Assembly (NCBI GenBank): GCA_020724765.1 | Contig: DYGJ01000007.1 | Location: 1-33,010 of the forward strand | Source: Thermotoga sp. | GTDB lineage: Bacteria; Bipolaricaulota; Bipolaricaulia; Bipolaricaulales; Bipolaricaulaceae | Direction: 5' to 3' | DNA length: 33,010 nucleotides | Part shown: positions 24,771 through 32,866 of the stretch, in pieces | Layout: every line of letters starts with the position of its first letter | Numbering within the stretch: the first letter of the stretch is position 1 | Position numbers and translations under genes: made by a program | Notes under the pieces: generated by a model | Databases searched by the model: none | Seen by the model: the letters and a program-made list of their open reading frames with translations, nothing else | Told to the model about the DNA's origin: nothing

Positions 24771-25660
24771 ACTGGAGCTACGTCCTTGATCTTCTGCGGA
24801 TCTCCCTCCACGCGATGGTGCCGATCACCCTCACCGCGGTGGGGGAGATCATTGGAGAGACCGCGGGCCTGTTCAACATCGGGCTCGAGGGGATCCTCCT
24901 CATTGGCGCGTTCGTGGGGGCGCTCGGGGCGAAGGCCGGCGGCCCGGTCGTCGGTTTGCTGACAGGGATGGGTGTGGGGATGGCGATCGGGCTGGTGTTC
25001 TCCATCATCTCCGCTTACTGGAAGGGAACCCAGATGATCGCCGGAATCGGGATCAACCTGTTCGCACTGGGGTTCGTGGCGTTCGGGCTGATCAAGCTCG
25101 GCGCGCCCGGGTTCCACGCCGTCCCCGCCGAGGCCCAGCTCCTCAAGCTGCGCACGCCGATGGGTGCGCTCTCGCCCCTGATCCTCGTTGCCCTCGTCGT
25201 GCCGTTCCTGGCGTACTGGTTCCTGAAGCGAACCCGCGCCGGGCTCATCCTCAAGGCCGTCGGGGAGAACCCCGAGGCGGCGGACGTGGCGGGGATCAAC
25301 GTCAACCTGACTCGGCTCCTGGCCACGACGTTCGGCGGGGCGCTGGCGGGCCTGGCCGGGGCGTACATGTCGGTGGCATGGTTCGGATCGGTGACCAAGG
25401 AGCTGTCCGCGGGTCGCGGGTTCATCGCGTTGGCCACGGTGGTGTTCTCTGGGCTCAACCCGCTCCTTGCCCTTGTGGGAGGGTTCATCTTCGGGTTCTT
25501 CCAGAGCCTTGCCACGTGGATCAAGACCCTGCCCGCCAAGACGATCCCCTGGCAGTTCGTGGACATGCTCCCCTACATCGTGACCCTGCTCGTCGTGTCG
25601 GGGGTCGTGGGGCGGGTGCGGTTCCCGAAGGCGCTTGGGGTGCCGTACAAACGGGAGTGA
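24767..25660 (+). CDS. Nucleoside-type ABC importer permease 2 (BPD_transp_2)
   Basis: 297 residues, the shorter partner permease. It starts with ISLHAMVPITLTAVGEIIGE, then TAGLFNIGLEGILLIGAFVGA (the GxFNIGxEG motif shared with permease 1). KGTQMIAGIGINLFALGF and RAGLILKAVGENPEAADVAG form the coupling region, and SAGRGFIALATVVFSGLNP is the late motif. Together the two permeases form the channel for the BMP-delivered substrate. ATGA overlap with permease 1 and GTGA overlap with the PfkB kinase downstream tie transport to catabolism. Confidence 0.94.
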   Translation: MNWSYVLDLLRISLHAMVPITLTAVGEIIGETAGLFNIGLEGILLIGAFVGALGAKAGGPVVGLLTGMGVGMAIGLVFSIISAYWKGTQMIAGIGINLFALGFVAFGLIKLGAPGFHAVPAEAQLLKLRTPMGALSPLILVALVVPFLAYWFLKRTRAGLILKAVGENPEAADVAGINVNLTRLLATTFGGALAGLAGAYMSVAWFGSVTKELSAGRGFIALATVVFSGLNPLLALVGGFIFGFFQSLATWIKTLPAKTIPWQFVDMLPYIVTLLVVSGVVGRVRFPKALGVPYKRE

Positions 25661-26640
25661 GGGCGCATCCGATCGTCGCCCTGCTGGGCGATCTGAACGT
25701 AGACGTGACGATCCAGGCGGGTGCGGTGCCTCCGCCGGGTGGCGAGGCGCACGCCGAGACCGCTCTGTCCGTGGGAGGCTCCGCGGCGCTCACCGCACGC
25801 TGGCTCTCCGTGCTCGGATGCGAGGTGCGGCTGGCGGCAGCGATCGGCGAAGACCCGTTTGGAGATTGGGTCCACAGCGCGTTGTCTCAGGAGGGCGTCC
25901 TGACCTCGTGGCTTCAGCGCGTTCCGGACAAGCCGACTGGGCTCTGTTTCGCCCTTGTCCACCCTGGCGGGGAGCGAACGCTGCTCGCCTCGCCCGGCGC
26001 CGCGCGGGATCTCTCGTGGGGTGCGATCCCGACGTCCTGGCTGGACGGAGCCGACTGGCTGCACCTCTCCGGGTACGCCTGGGCGGGGGAGGGGGAGTGC
26101 GACGCGGCGGAGCGAGCGCTCCGCCTCGCTCGAGAGAGGGCGGTTCCGGTGAGCCTCGATCCAGGAGCCGTAGCCGGAACCCTCTGTACCGCCCTCGATC
26201 CGCTGCCAGCGTTCGAGCTCGTGCTTCCCAATCGCCGGGAGATCCGGGATCTGACCGGAGAGGGCGATCCGCAGCGTGGGGCGGCGCAGCTCCGTGGTCG
26301 CGGCGTGGGGTCGGTGGCGGTGAAGCTCGACCGGGAGGGGTGCCTCATCTCCGTTCGGGTGGGCGAGGCCCGCGTTCCTGCCTTCGCGGTGGACGCGGGG
26401 AACACGACCGGCGCGGGGGACGCGTTCAACGCGGGAGCGATCGTAGGGACCCTCTCGGGCTGGGACCCTGCGGCGATTGGCGCCTTGGCGAACCTTCTCG
26501 GCGGGGCGGCGGCGCGCGTTGGAGGGGGAGGCGCTCTGCCCTCGCTTCCCGCTCTTCTCTCTCTTCTCGAACAGGCGCCGGGGGGGAGTACCCTGGGGAC
26601 GTGGCTTCAGGAACGATGGAAGGGGGACACATGGCGGTAG
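25657..26640 (+). CDS. PfkB/ribokinase-family sugar or nucleoside kinase
   Basis: 327 residues. The N-terminal motif LLGDLNVDV (about 9-17) and SVGGSAALTARWLSVLG match the ribokinase start. LVLPNRREIRDLTG and VAVKLDREGCLI lead to the anion hole and catalytic base motif NTTGAGDAFNAG (catalytic Asp255). GTG 25657 overlaps the permease stop (GTGA). Ribokinase-like kinases phosphorylate ribose, nucleosides, fructose-phosphates and similar substrates; the sequence does not say which. Coupling to a nucleoside-type importer makes a nucleoside or pentose kinase likely, and placement before two BtpA proteins suggests its product is their substrate. Its last ten bases overlap the first BtpA gene. Confidence 0.9.
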   Translation: MRAHPIVALLGDLNVDVTIQAGAVPPPGGEAHAETALSVGGSAALTARWLSVLGCEVRLAAAIGEDPFGDWVHSALSQEGVLTSWLQRVPDKPTGLCFALVHPGGERTLLASPGAARDLSWGAIPTSWLDGADWLHLSGYAWAGEGECDAAERALRLARERAVPVSLDPGAVAGTLCTALDPLPAFELVLPNRREIRDLTGEGDPQRGAAQLRGRGVGSVAVKLDREGCLISVRVGEARVPAFAVDAGNTTGAGDAFNAGAIVGTLSGWDPAAIGALANLLGGAAARVGGGGALPSLPALLSLLEQAPGGSTLGTWLQERWKGDTWR

Positions 26641-27482
26641 AGTGGAAGAGACGGTGGGATGAGCTGCGGATCGCGTCGCTGCGCGATTTGTTCGGGGTCG
26701 AGGTGCCGGTGATCGGGATGGTCCACCTGTGGCCCCTTCCCGGCGCGCCGGGGTACACCGGGTACGGGATGGACGCGATCCTCGACGCTGCCCTCGCCGA
26801 CGCGCGGGCCCTTGTTCGGGGAGGGGTGGATGGGCTGATCGTGGAGAACATGTGGGATCTCCCGTTTCACGTGGGGAAGGCCGTGCCTCCCGAGGAGAGC
26901 GCGTGTCAGGCTGTGGCCGCCCGAGCGGTGGCCGAGGAGGTCTCGGTCCCGGTGGGGATCAACGTCGTCCACAACGGAGGCGCGGTCGCCCTGGCGATCG
27001 CCGTTGCCAGCGGCGCAGCATTCATGCGCGTGTGCCTCCTCACCGGGGCCCAGGTTTGGGACACGGGCGAGTTCGACCACGGCTGCGCCGCGGAGCTTAT
27101 GCGCAAGCGGAAGGAACTCCACGCCGAGCACATCAAGCTGTTCGCCGACGTCGACAAGAAGCACGCCGTGCGGTTTCCGGGGATCGACCTCGCCACCCAC
27201 ATCGAATGGACCGAGTTCTACGGTGCGGATGCCCTCATCGTCTCCGGCCGGATGACCGGGAACGCCCCCGACGTGGAGAAGGTCCGCGCGGCGAAGGAGC
27301 TTGCCCACCGCCCTGTTCTCGTCGGGTCGGGAGCGAACGAGCGGAACATCGGGGCATTCCTGCGCTGGGCGAACGGGGTCATCGTTGGGTCGAGCCTGAA
27401 GGCCGATGGAGACCCTACGAACCCGGTGGACGAGGAGCGGGTGGTGCGGTTCGTGGCCGCCGCCCGTGCGGGGGGGTGTTGA
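26631..27482 (+). CDS. BtpA/SgcQ-family TIM-barrel protein, divergent paralog 1
   Basis: 283 residues. The family frame is VIGMVHLWPLPGAPGYTG, GGVDGLIVENMWDLPFH, VPVGINVVHNGGAVALAIA, FADVDKKHAVRFPG, DALIVSGRMTGNAPDVEKV, VLVGSGANERNIG and GVIVGSSLKADG. The barrel-end GSG and GSSLK motifs fit a phosphate-binding beta/alpha barrel. It departs from the usual NVLRND and FIRVNV core (here NVVHNG and FMRVCL), which paralog 2 keeps, so the active site probably handles a different substrate or step. BtpA was named for photosystem I accumulation in cyanobacteria and SgcQ for a cryptic sugar operon; no enzymatic reaction is established to my knowledge. ATG 26631 follows GGAAGGGGGA. Confidence 0.85.
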   Translation: MAVEWKRRWDELRIASLRDLFGVEVPVIGMVHLWPLPGAPGYTGYGMDAILDAALADARALVRGGVDGLIVENMWDLPFHVGKAVPPEESACQAVAARAVAEEVSVPVGINVVHNGGAVALAIAVASGAAFMRVCLLTGAQVWDTGEFDHGCAAELMRKRKELHAEHIKLFADVDKKHAVRFPGIDLATHIEWTEFYGADALIVSGRMTGNAPDVEKVRAAKELAHRPVLVGSGANERNIGAFLRWANGVIVGSSLKADGDPTNPVDEERVVRFVAAARAGGC

Positions 27483-27484
27483 CC

Positions 27485-28279
27485 GTGCCGCTTTCGTGGC
27501 CCCCGAGCTCCCGTCCGTTGATCGGGGTGATCCACCTGCCTCCCCTTCCCGGGACGCCGCGGTGCCCGGGGGGCGGGCTCGAACCGATCCTCGCCCGAGC
27601 CCGGGCGGATCTCGCGGCCCTCGAGGCCGGCGGAGCGGACGGGGCGATCGTGGAGAACTACGGCGACGCTCCGTTCCGCAAGCGGGCGGACTTGGTTACG
27701 GTGGCCGCGATGGCGATCGTCGTCCGCGAGCTCGCCCAGGCGGCGCGGATCCCGTTGGGGGTGAACGTTCTTCGCTCCGACGGCCCGGCCGCGATGGCGA
27801 TCGCTTCCCTGGCCAGGGCGGCGTTCATCCGCGTGAACGTGTTCGCCGGGGTCGCGCTCACCGATCAGGGCCTGATCGAAGGTCAGGCACGGGAAGTCCT
27901 CGACCTCCGCCGTGCCTTGGGTGCCGGTGTGGTCGTGCTCGCCGATGTCCACGTGAAGCACGCCGTGCACCTCGACACCCTGGAGGCCGCGGCGCGGGAC
28001 GTCGCCCGCAATGGGCCCGACGCCCTGATCGTCACCGGCGGTGCGACGGGAGATCCCGCGCTTCCCGAGGACGTGCAGGCGGCGAAGGCCGCCTCCGGGC
28101 TCCCCGTGTTCGTGGGGAGCGGCATCGGCCTGGACAACATGGGGCTCTACGCGCACGCCGACGGGTTCATCGCGGGGACCGCCCTCAAGGTGGACGGGAC
28201 GACGGCGAACGCGGTGGACCCGGATCGGGTTCGGGCGCTCGTCCGGGCGCGGGATCGCCTCGTCCGAGCGGAGGAGTAG
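27485..28279 (+). CDS. BtpA/SgcQ-family TIM-barrel protein, canonical paralog 2
   Basis: 264 residues with the standard family blocks: LIGVIHLPPLPGTPRCPG, GADGAIVENYGDAPFRK, IPLGVNVLRSDGPAAMAIA, AAFIRVNVFAGVALTDQG, VVLADVHVKHAVHL, DALIVTGGATGDPALPEDV, VFVGSGIGLDNMG and GFIAGTALKVDG. Start codons GTG 27476, TTG 27479 and GTG 27485 are all in frame; 27485 is preferred because GGGGGG at 27471-27476 is then eight bases away. TTG 27479 would overlap the paralog 1 stop as TTGA. Two side-by-side BtpA paralogs after a PfkB kinase suggest two sequential or alternative reactions on a phosphorylated sugar-type intermediate, or a hetero-oligomer. That is inference. Confidence 0.88.
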   Translation: MPLSWPPSSRPLIGVIHLPPLPGTPRCPGGGLEPILARARADLAALEAGGADGAIVENYGDAPFRKRADLVTVAAMAIVVRELAQAARIPLGVNVLRSDGPAAMAIASLARAAFIRVNVFAGVALTDQGLIEGQAREVLDLRRALGAGVVVLADVHVKHAVHLDTLEAAARDVARNGPDALIVTGGATGDPALPEDVQAAKAASGLPVFVGSGIGLDNMGLYAHADGFIAGTALKVDGTTANAVDPDRVRALVRARDRLVRAEE

Positions 28280-28291
28280 GTCTACGGAGGG

Positions 28292-28297
28292 TATAAT
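28292..28297 (+). promoter_or_regulatory. -10 box before the second binding-protein gene
   Basis: A perfect TATAAT 24 bases upstream of the GTG start at 28322, without a clear TTGACA at 16-18 bases. AGGAGGTG (28309-28316) is the ribosome site. The second importer may be transcribed separately from the BMP-BtpA operon. Confidence 0.5.
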
Positions 28298-28321
28298 GCG
28301 TCACACCTAGGAGGTGGTGCT

Positions 28322-29335
28322 GTGAAGCGGATTCTGCTGGCAGCGTTGGTAACGTTGGTGGCGCTCGGGGCGACGGGCCTCGCTCAGGCGCTCGGCACGC
28401 GGGACAACCCGATCATCTGGGTGTTCCCCCCGTCCACGCGCGCTGAAGTGATCGAGACGACGGCGAAGCAGATCGCCGAGGCGATCGGGAAGGCGACCGG
28501 GCTATACATCATCCCGAGGGTGATGCCGGACTACGCGGCCCTGATCGAGGCGTTCAAGGCCGCGGAGGGGAACGTGATGGGCACCCCGACCACGGACCAG
28601 TACGCGCGGATCTCCGTGGAGACGAACTTCGGGGCCCACGCCCGCCTGGCGGCGGTGCGCCGCGGGTACTCGTTCTACTTCTCCAGCATCTACGTCCCCC
28701 GCGCCGCGGGCTACACCTCGATCCAGGACCTCGCCGGGAAGATCTGGATCTACAACGACGAGGGATCCACTTCGGGCTACGTGTTCCCGAAGGGCGTGTT
28801 CGACGACGAGGGGATCGTGGTCGGCGGCGTCGTGAAGTCGGGTGGACACACGAACTCGATGATCGCGCTCCTCAAGGGACAGGGCGACTTCTGCACAAGC
28901 TACGGCTCGCCGCCGGAGCCGTATGCAGGCTACGAGGGTCCGAAGTGGGACTACGGGATGGACCCCGAGATGTGGCTGTGGGACAAGGAGAACAACGCCC
29001 TCTACCCGCCCGAGCTGCTCGGCACGTGCGTCGACCTGAGGCAGGCGGCATCGCGGGTCGAGGGGATGGGCACCCTGGCCGAAATCATCGAGAAGATCAC
29101 GGTTCTTGATACCATCGGCCCTCTGCCGAACGACTGCATCGCGTTCAGCGCCGGGTTCCCGATCCGCGTCGAGAACGCGATCGTGGCTGCGATCATCGCC
29201 CACATCCGCTCTCCAGAGGGCTACGCCCTGTGGAGCAACCCCAACTTCTACGAGTGGACGGACGTCGAGCTCATCGACGACTCGTACTACGCTACCTACC
29301 GGACGATCATCGGGTTGCCGAACCCGGAGCGGTAG
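28322..29335 (+). CDS. PhnD-family (phosphate/phosphite/phosphonate-type) ABC substrate-binding protein
   Basis: 337 residues with a signal peptide (VKRILLAALVTLVALGATGLAQA) and no lipobox. Family features are IIWVFPPSTRAEVIETTAKQ read as the P/S-rich first loop, MPDYAALIEAFKAAEGNVMG, YIPRAAGYTSIQDLAGK (here VPRAAGYTS) and STSGYVFPKGVF, the loop that contacts the bound oxyanion in PhnD/PtxB-like proteins. It is richer in aromatic and acidic residues (YEGPKWDYGMDPEMWLW) than typical phosphonate binders, so the ligand could be larger. It is the first gene of a PhnDCEE-type importer, and a hairpin follows its stop. Confidence 0.85.
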   Translation: MKRILLAALVTLVALGATGLAQALGTRDNPIIWVFPPSTRAEVIETTAKQIAEAIGKATGLYIIPRVMPDYAALIEAFKAAEGNVMGTPTTDQYARISVETNFGAHARLAAVRRGYSFYFSSIYVPRAAGYTSIQDLAGKIWIYNDEGSTSGYVFPKGVFDDEGIVVGGVVKSGGHTNSMIALLKGQGDFCTSYGSPPEPYAGYEGPKWDYGMDPEMWLWDKENNALYPPELLGTCVDLRQAASRVEGMGTLAEIIEKITVLDTIGPLPNDCIAFSAGFPIRVENAIVAAIIAHIRSPEGYALWSNPNFYEWTDVELIDDSYYATYRTIIGLPNPER

Positions 29336-29361
29336 GCTCAGGTTGTGAGAACAGCGAGTAG

Positions 29362-29395
29362 CCGTGGGGGAGGGTACGCCTCCCCCACGGTTTGA
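29362..29395 (+). terminator. Hairpin after the PhnD-like gene (terminator or attenuator)
   Basis: CCGTGGGGGAGG (29362-29373) pairs with CCTCCCCCACGG (29379-29390), a 12-bp stem, then TTTGACT. The T-run is short, so partial termination or mRNA stabilisation is likelier than a full stop. The downstream ATG at 29401 has no Shine-Dalgarno motif. Confidence 0.65.
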
Positions 29396-29400
29396 CTCCC

Positions 29401-30174
29401 ATGCCGACCCCCTACCTGGTCATCGACGGGCTGACGAAGGTCTACGAACGCGGTCAGGTTCACGCCCTGCGCGGTCTAAGCTTCAGCGTCGAGAAGGGCG
29501 AGTTTCTGGTGGTCATCGGGCTTTCCGGTTCGGGGAAGTCCACCCTGCTGCGGTGCATCAACCGCCTCATTGAGCCGACCGAGGGGAAGATTTGGCTGGA
29601 TGGCACAGACGTGGCGCGCCTGTCCGCCAAGCGGATGCGGCGCGTGCGCCGCCGGATCGGGATGATCTTCCAGCAGTTCAACCTTGTCGATCGGGCCACG
29701 ACCGTGCGCAACGTGCTTACCGGGCGGCTGGGGTACATGCCGGGATGGAGGTCGCTCCTCGGCCTGTTCTCGTCCCAGGATAAGCAGACGGCGCTGGCCA
29801 ACCTAGAGCGGGTCGGGTTGCGCGACAAGGCGTACGCCCGTGTGGACGAGCTGTCCGGCGGGCAGCGGCAGCGGGTGGGAATCGCCCGGGCCCTGATGCA
29901 GAAGCCGGAGATCCTCCTCGCCGACGAGCCCGTGAGCGCCCTCGACCCAGCGACCTCGCACTCCATCATGCAGTACCTGGAGCAGATGAACCGCCAAGAC
30001 GGGGTGACCGTGATCGCCAGCCTCCACTTCCTGTCGCTGGCCCGGCGCTACGGGACGCGGATCATCGCGCTCAAGGACGGCCAGCTCGTGTTCGACGGCC
30101 CGCCGAAGACGATCGACAACGCCAAGTTCAAAGAGATCTACGGCGAGGACGCCGAAGAAGTCGAGGTAAGGTGA
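29401..30174 (+). CDS. PhnC-family ABC transporter ATP-binding protein
   Basis: 257 residues: Walker A GLSGSGKST, PhnC-typical LLRCINRLIEPTEGKIWLDG, Q-loop GMIFQQFNLVDRATTVRNVLTGRLGY (in two parts), signature LSGGQRQRVGIARALMQ, Walker [14 protein letters not shown] and switch His in SLHFLSLARRYGTRI. The FQQFNLV and GRLGYMPGWRSLLGLF blocks are specific to the PhnC subfamily. ATG 29401 was taken; an in-frame TTG at 29392 lies in the hairpin tail. Its stop overlaps the first permease start as GTGA. It energises the two RDD-permease proteins downstream. Confidence 0.93.
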   Translation: MPTPYLVIDGLTKVYERGQVHALRGLSFSVEKGEFLVVIGLSGSGKSTLLRCINRLIEPTEGKIWLDGTDVARLSAKRMRRVRRRIGMIFQQFNLVDRATTVRNVLTGRLGYMPGWRSLLGLFSSQDKQTALANLERVGLRDKAYARVDELSGGQRQRVGIARALMQKPEILLADEPVSALDPATSHSIMQYLEQMNRQDGVTVIASLHFLSLARRYGTRIIALKDGQLVFDGPPKTIDNAKFKEIYGEDAEEVEVR

Positions 30175-31448
30175 GCTCAACGCCGGGAGGGACGGGCGCT
30201 CCGCAGGACCGCCTGAAGGTCCTCTCCCGCCGCGCGTTTTCGTTCCTTCTTGACTGGATGGCATGGGGATACGTCGCGTACTGCGTGATGTACCTCCTCA
30301 ACTACTACTGGTACACCGTCCACGTGGACTGGTGGGGGACGCTCACCCTTCCGTCCTGGGGCTGGCCGGTGGTGATCCTCTCCACGCTTGAGCTCGCGGT
30401 GTGGTGCCGCTCGCTCGGGCGCAGCCTCGGCCAGCGAGCGATCGGCGTGGCCCTCCGGCCTGTGGCGGGGGAGCGCATCCGCCTCGGTCGAAGGGTCCTG
30501 CGTGGGTTCCTCTGGCACCTGTCCGTGCCCTTTGCCCCGGTGTGGATCGCGCGGGGGGAGGAACCTCTCCACGACCGGCTGACGCAGGTGGGTCTGCGAA
30601 CGGAGACCCCAGATCCCGAGCGGCCTGGCCGCCGGGCGATTCTCACCCAGTGGGGGTTCTTCTCCCTGTTCCTCGCCGCCCTCACGATGTGTGTGGGGTG
30701 GCTCATCATCGGAATCAACCTCCAAGTGTTGATCCGCCGGGCGCCTCAGGCGGGCCGGATCTGGGGCGAGATGCTCCGCCCCGACTTCCGTTACTTCACC
30801 GCTCCGGATCCCGTATTCCACCTGCGCGCGCTCAGCTACTCGATCCTCGACCTCACCGTCGTCACCGTGTTCATGGCTCTTGTGGCGACGGTACTCGGCG
30901 GAGTGATGGCGTTTCCGCTGTCGTTCCTCGGGGCGCGGAACGTGATGGGATTCAGCCCGGCGGGCTGGGCGACGTACGGCGTGATCCGCGGGTTCTTCAA
31001 CGTGTTTCGCTCGATCGAGACGATCATCTGGGCGTCGATCTTCGCGATCTGGGTCGGCTACGGAACCGTCCTCGCCGGGATCCTCGCCCTCACCATCCAC
31101 ACGATCGCCGCCCTGGGGAAGCTCTACTCCGAGCAGGTGGAGGGCGTGTCCCCCGGTCCGCTGGAGGCGGTGTGGGCTGCCGGCGGGAGCCGGATTCAGG
31201 TGGTACGCCACGCCGTGATCCCCCAAGTCCTCCCGAGCTTCTGGGCGTTCACCCTCTACCGGTGGGACATCAACGTGCGCATGGCCACCGTGATCGCCCT
31301 CGTGGGCGGGGGCGGAATCGGGGACATGTTGTTCTACTACAAGAACCAGGGTGACTGGTCGAAGGTGGGAGCGGTGGTGATGGTGATCGTCGCCGTGGTG
31401 TGGGCGATGGACTACATCTCCGGCCGCCTCCGGGAGCGGATCGCATGA
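30171..31448 (+). CDS. PhnE-type ABC permease with N-terminal RDD domain, permease 1
   Basis: 425 residues, about 150 longer than ordinary PhnE. Residues 1-145 form an RDD-like membrane domain: Arg in SRRAFSFLLDW with the first Asp, then SLGRSLGQRAIGVALRPV, LGRRVLRGFLWHL and the second Asp in EPLHDRLTQVGL. After a linker comes the PhnE part: an anchor TM (GFFSLFLAALTMCVGWLIIG), SILDLTVVTVFMALVATVLGG, FPLSFLGARNVMG, FNVFRSIETIIWASIFAIWVG, the coupling helix EGVSPGPLEAVWAAGGSRIQ and DINVRMATVIALVGGGGIG. The GTG start overlaps phnC. RDD modules are linked to ion or small-solute movement in some proteins, but fusion to an importer permease is unusual. Confidence 0.88.
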   Translation: MSSTPGGTGAPQDRLKVLSRRAFSFLLDWMAWGYVAYCVMYLLNYYWYTVHVDWWGTLTLPSWGWPVVILSTLELAVWCRSLGRSLGQRAIGVALRPVAGERIRLGRRVLRGFLWHLSVPFAPVWIARGEEPLHDRLTQVGLRTETPDPERPGRRAILTQWGFFSLFLAALTMCVGWLIIGINLQVLIRRAPQAGRIWGEMLRPDFRYFTAPDPVFHLRALSYSILDLTVVTVFMALVATVLGGVMAFPLSFLGARNVMGFSPAGWATYGVIRGFFNVFRSIETIIWASIFAIWVGYGTVLAGILALTIHTIAALGKLYSEQVEGVSPGPLEAVWAAGGSRIQVVRHAVIPQVLPSFWAFTLYRWDINVRMATVIALVGGGGIGDMLFYYKNQGDWSKVGAVVMVIVAVVWAMDYISGRLRERIA

Positions 31449-32698
31449 CCGGCTACCCCGAGGGCTACACCTCCCCGCGGCCGGCGTGGACGACCGGACG
31501 GGGCCTGTACAACGCCCTCGCCCGCCGGGCCGACGTCGCGGCCAAGTACTTCGCCGTGTTCCTCCTGGATGCAGGCGGGCTCGCCGCCCTATGGCTCCTC
31601 GTCACCTACGCCTACGCCTGGTACGTGCTCGACATCACCGCTTACATCCTCGTTCCATGGTGGGTGTTCGCCTTGGGCGTGGTGGAGGGGGCGATCCTGT
31701 GGGAGAGCTTGGGCAGATCGTGGGGCCAGAAGGCGCTCGGCCGCGAGCTCACCCCTGTCTCAGCCGAGGCGACGCCCATTCGGAGGCTCCTCTACTTCGT
31801 CCTCTGGAACCTGTTCAGCCTCACCGGGATTGGGTTCGTCTTCGTTCCGCCGCTGCACGAGCGGTGGTCCGGGCTGGGGCTGCGGCGCGAGCGACCGTCC
31901 TCTCAGGCCCCGGTCCCGTGGTACCGAACATCGGCGGGCTTGTTCGTCGCCGTGCTTCTGGTCGTCACCCTGGTCTCCGCATTGGGAGTCACGCTGACGT
32001 GGGAATCGTTGCGGCGCCTGTTCACCCAGGCCGGGCAGACCGTCGAGTTCTGGCGGGCCCTCGTTCGGCCCGATACCACGATCCTTCTCGACGCGATGCG
32101 GGACATGATCGTCACCGTGTTCATGGCGGTGTTGGCCACGTTGTTCGCGGTCGCGGTATCGGTCCCCTTGTCGTTCCTCGCCGCGCGGAACCTCATGCGC
32201 GGCCCGGTCGGGCGGCCCATCTACACGATCATCCGCGGCGCGATGAGCGTCGCCCGCTCTATCGAGCCGATCGTGTGGGCGATCATCTTCCTCGTCTGGG
32301 TGACCGCGTTGCGGTCCCCGTTCGCGGGGATCCTCGCCCTGTGGGTGCACTCCATCGCCGACCTCGTGAAGCTCTACGCCGAGCGGCTCGAGGCGATCGA
32401 CCAGGGGCCGATCGAGGCGATCACCGCCACCGGCGCCGGGCGCCTGTCCGTCCTGCGCTACGCGATCGTTCCCCAGATCGTGAACCCTTACATCTCGTTC
32501 ACCCTGTACCGGTGGGACATCAACATCCGCATGGCGACCGTGGTCGGGCTCGTGGGCGGCGGCGGGATCGGGCAGAGGCTCATCAACTACATCTGGGGTG
32601 TGCAATACCGCCAGGCGGGGACCGTGATGATCCTCATCGTGATCCTCGTGTGGGCGATCGACTACCTCTCCGCCCGGCTGCGGGCCAAGCTGGCGTAA
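31445..32698 (+). CDS. PhnE-type ABC permease with N-terminal RDD-like domain, permease 2
   Basis: 417 residues, paralogous along its full length to the gene before it. The RDD-like part (residues about 20-150) keeps FAVFLLDAGG, SLGRSWGQKALGRELTPV and IRRLLYFVLWNL, but the second Asp motif reads PPLHERWSGLGLR (Glu for Asp). The PhnE part has MRDMIVTVFMAVLATLFAVAV, VPLSFLAARNLMRG, SVARSIEPIVWAIIFLVWV, the coupling segment IDQGPIEAITATGAGRLSVLR and DINIRMATVVGLVGGGGIG. ATGA overlap with permease 1. The two proteins most likely form a heterodimeric channel. Retention of the extra domain in both copies implies the fusion preceded the duplication and matters to function. Confidence 0.88.
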   Translation: MTGYPEGYTSPRPAWTTGRGLYNALARRADVAAKYFAVFLLDAGGLAALWLLVTYAYAWYVLDITAYILVPWWVFALGVVEGAILWESLGRSWGQKALGRELTPVSAEATPIRRLLYFVLWNLFSLTGIGFVFVPPLHERWSGLGLRRERPSSQAPVPWYRTSAGLFVAVLLVVTLVSALGVTLTWESLRRLFTQAGQTVEFWRALVRPDTTILLDAMRDMIVTVFMAVLATLFAVAVSVPLSFLAARNLMRGPVGRPIYTIIRGAMSVARSIEPIVWAIIFLVWVTALRSPFAGILALWVHSIADLVKLYAERLEAIDQGPIEAITATGAGRLSVLRYAIVPQIVNPYISFTLYRWDINIRMATVVGLVGGGGIGQRLINYIWGVQYRQAGTVMILIVILVWAIDYLSARLRAKLA

Positions 32699-32866
32699 CA
32701 AGACAGTCGCAAGTCCCAAGTCGCAAGTCGAGAACACCACACCTGTAAAGCACGTTGTAGACGTGAGTACAGCGTTATACATCCGTGTGTTATACAGCTT
32801 TGTATAACGTGCGCTGCGAGGATCTGTGGGCAGGGCCATCCTGACTGCAGTAGGATCAGGGTGATC
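32699..32866 (+). other. AT-richer spacer before the phosphorylase gene
   Basis: It begins with tandem CAAGTC words (GTCGCAAGTC, CCAAGTC, GCAAGTCG at 32707-32730), then a stretch clearly poorer in GC than the rest of the window, then the operator-like repeats at 32774-32808. A TAGGAT at 32851-32856 is a possible -10 box ten bases before the ATG. No gene is seen here. Confidence 0.5.
32774..32808. promoter_or_regulatory. Three half-sites GTTATACA (operator-like)
   Basis: GTTATACA at 32774-32781 and 32789-32796 in direct orientation, and TGTATAAC at 32801-32808 inverted. The second and third form a perfect hairpin around GCTT; the first and third can also pair. This fits a dimeric repressor or activator site for the phosphorylase gene 60 bases downstream. 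Confidence 0.5.

Noticed and set aside
32700-32735. CAAGTC direct repeats as a CRISPR or iteron array
   Set aside because: Only three or four six- to ten-base words without regular spacers; too short for CRISPR and no replication gene nearby.
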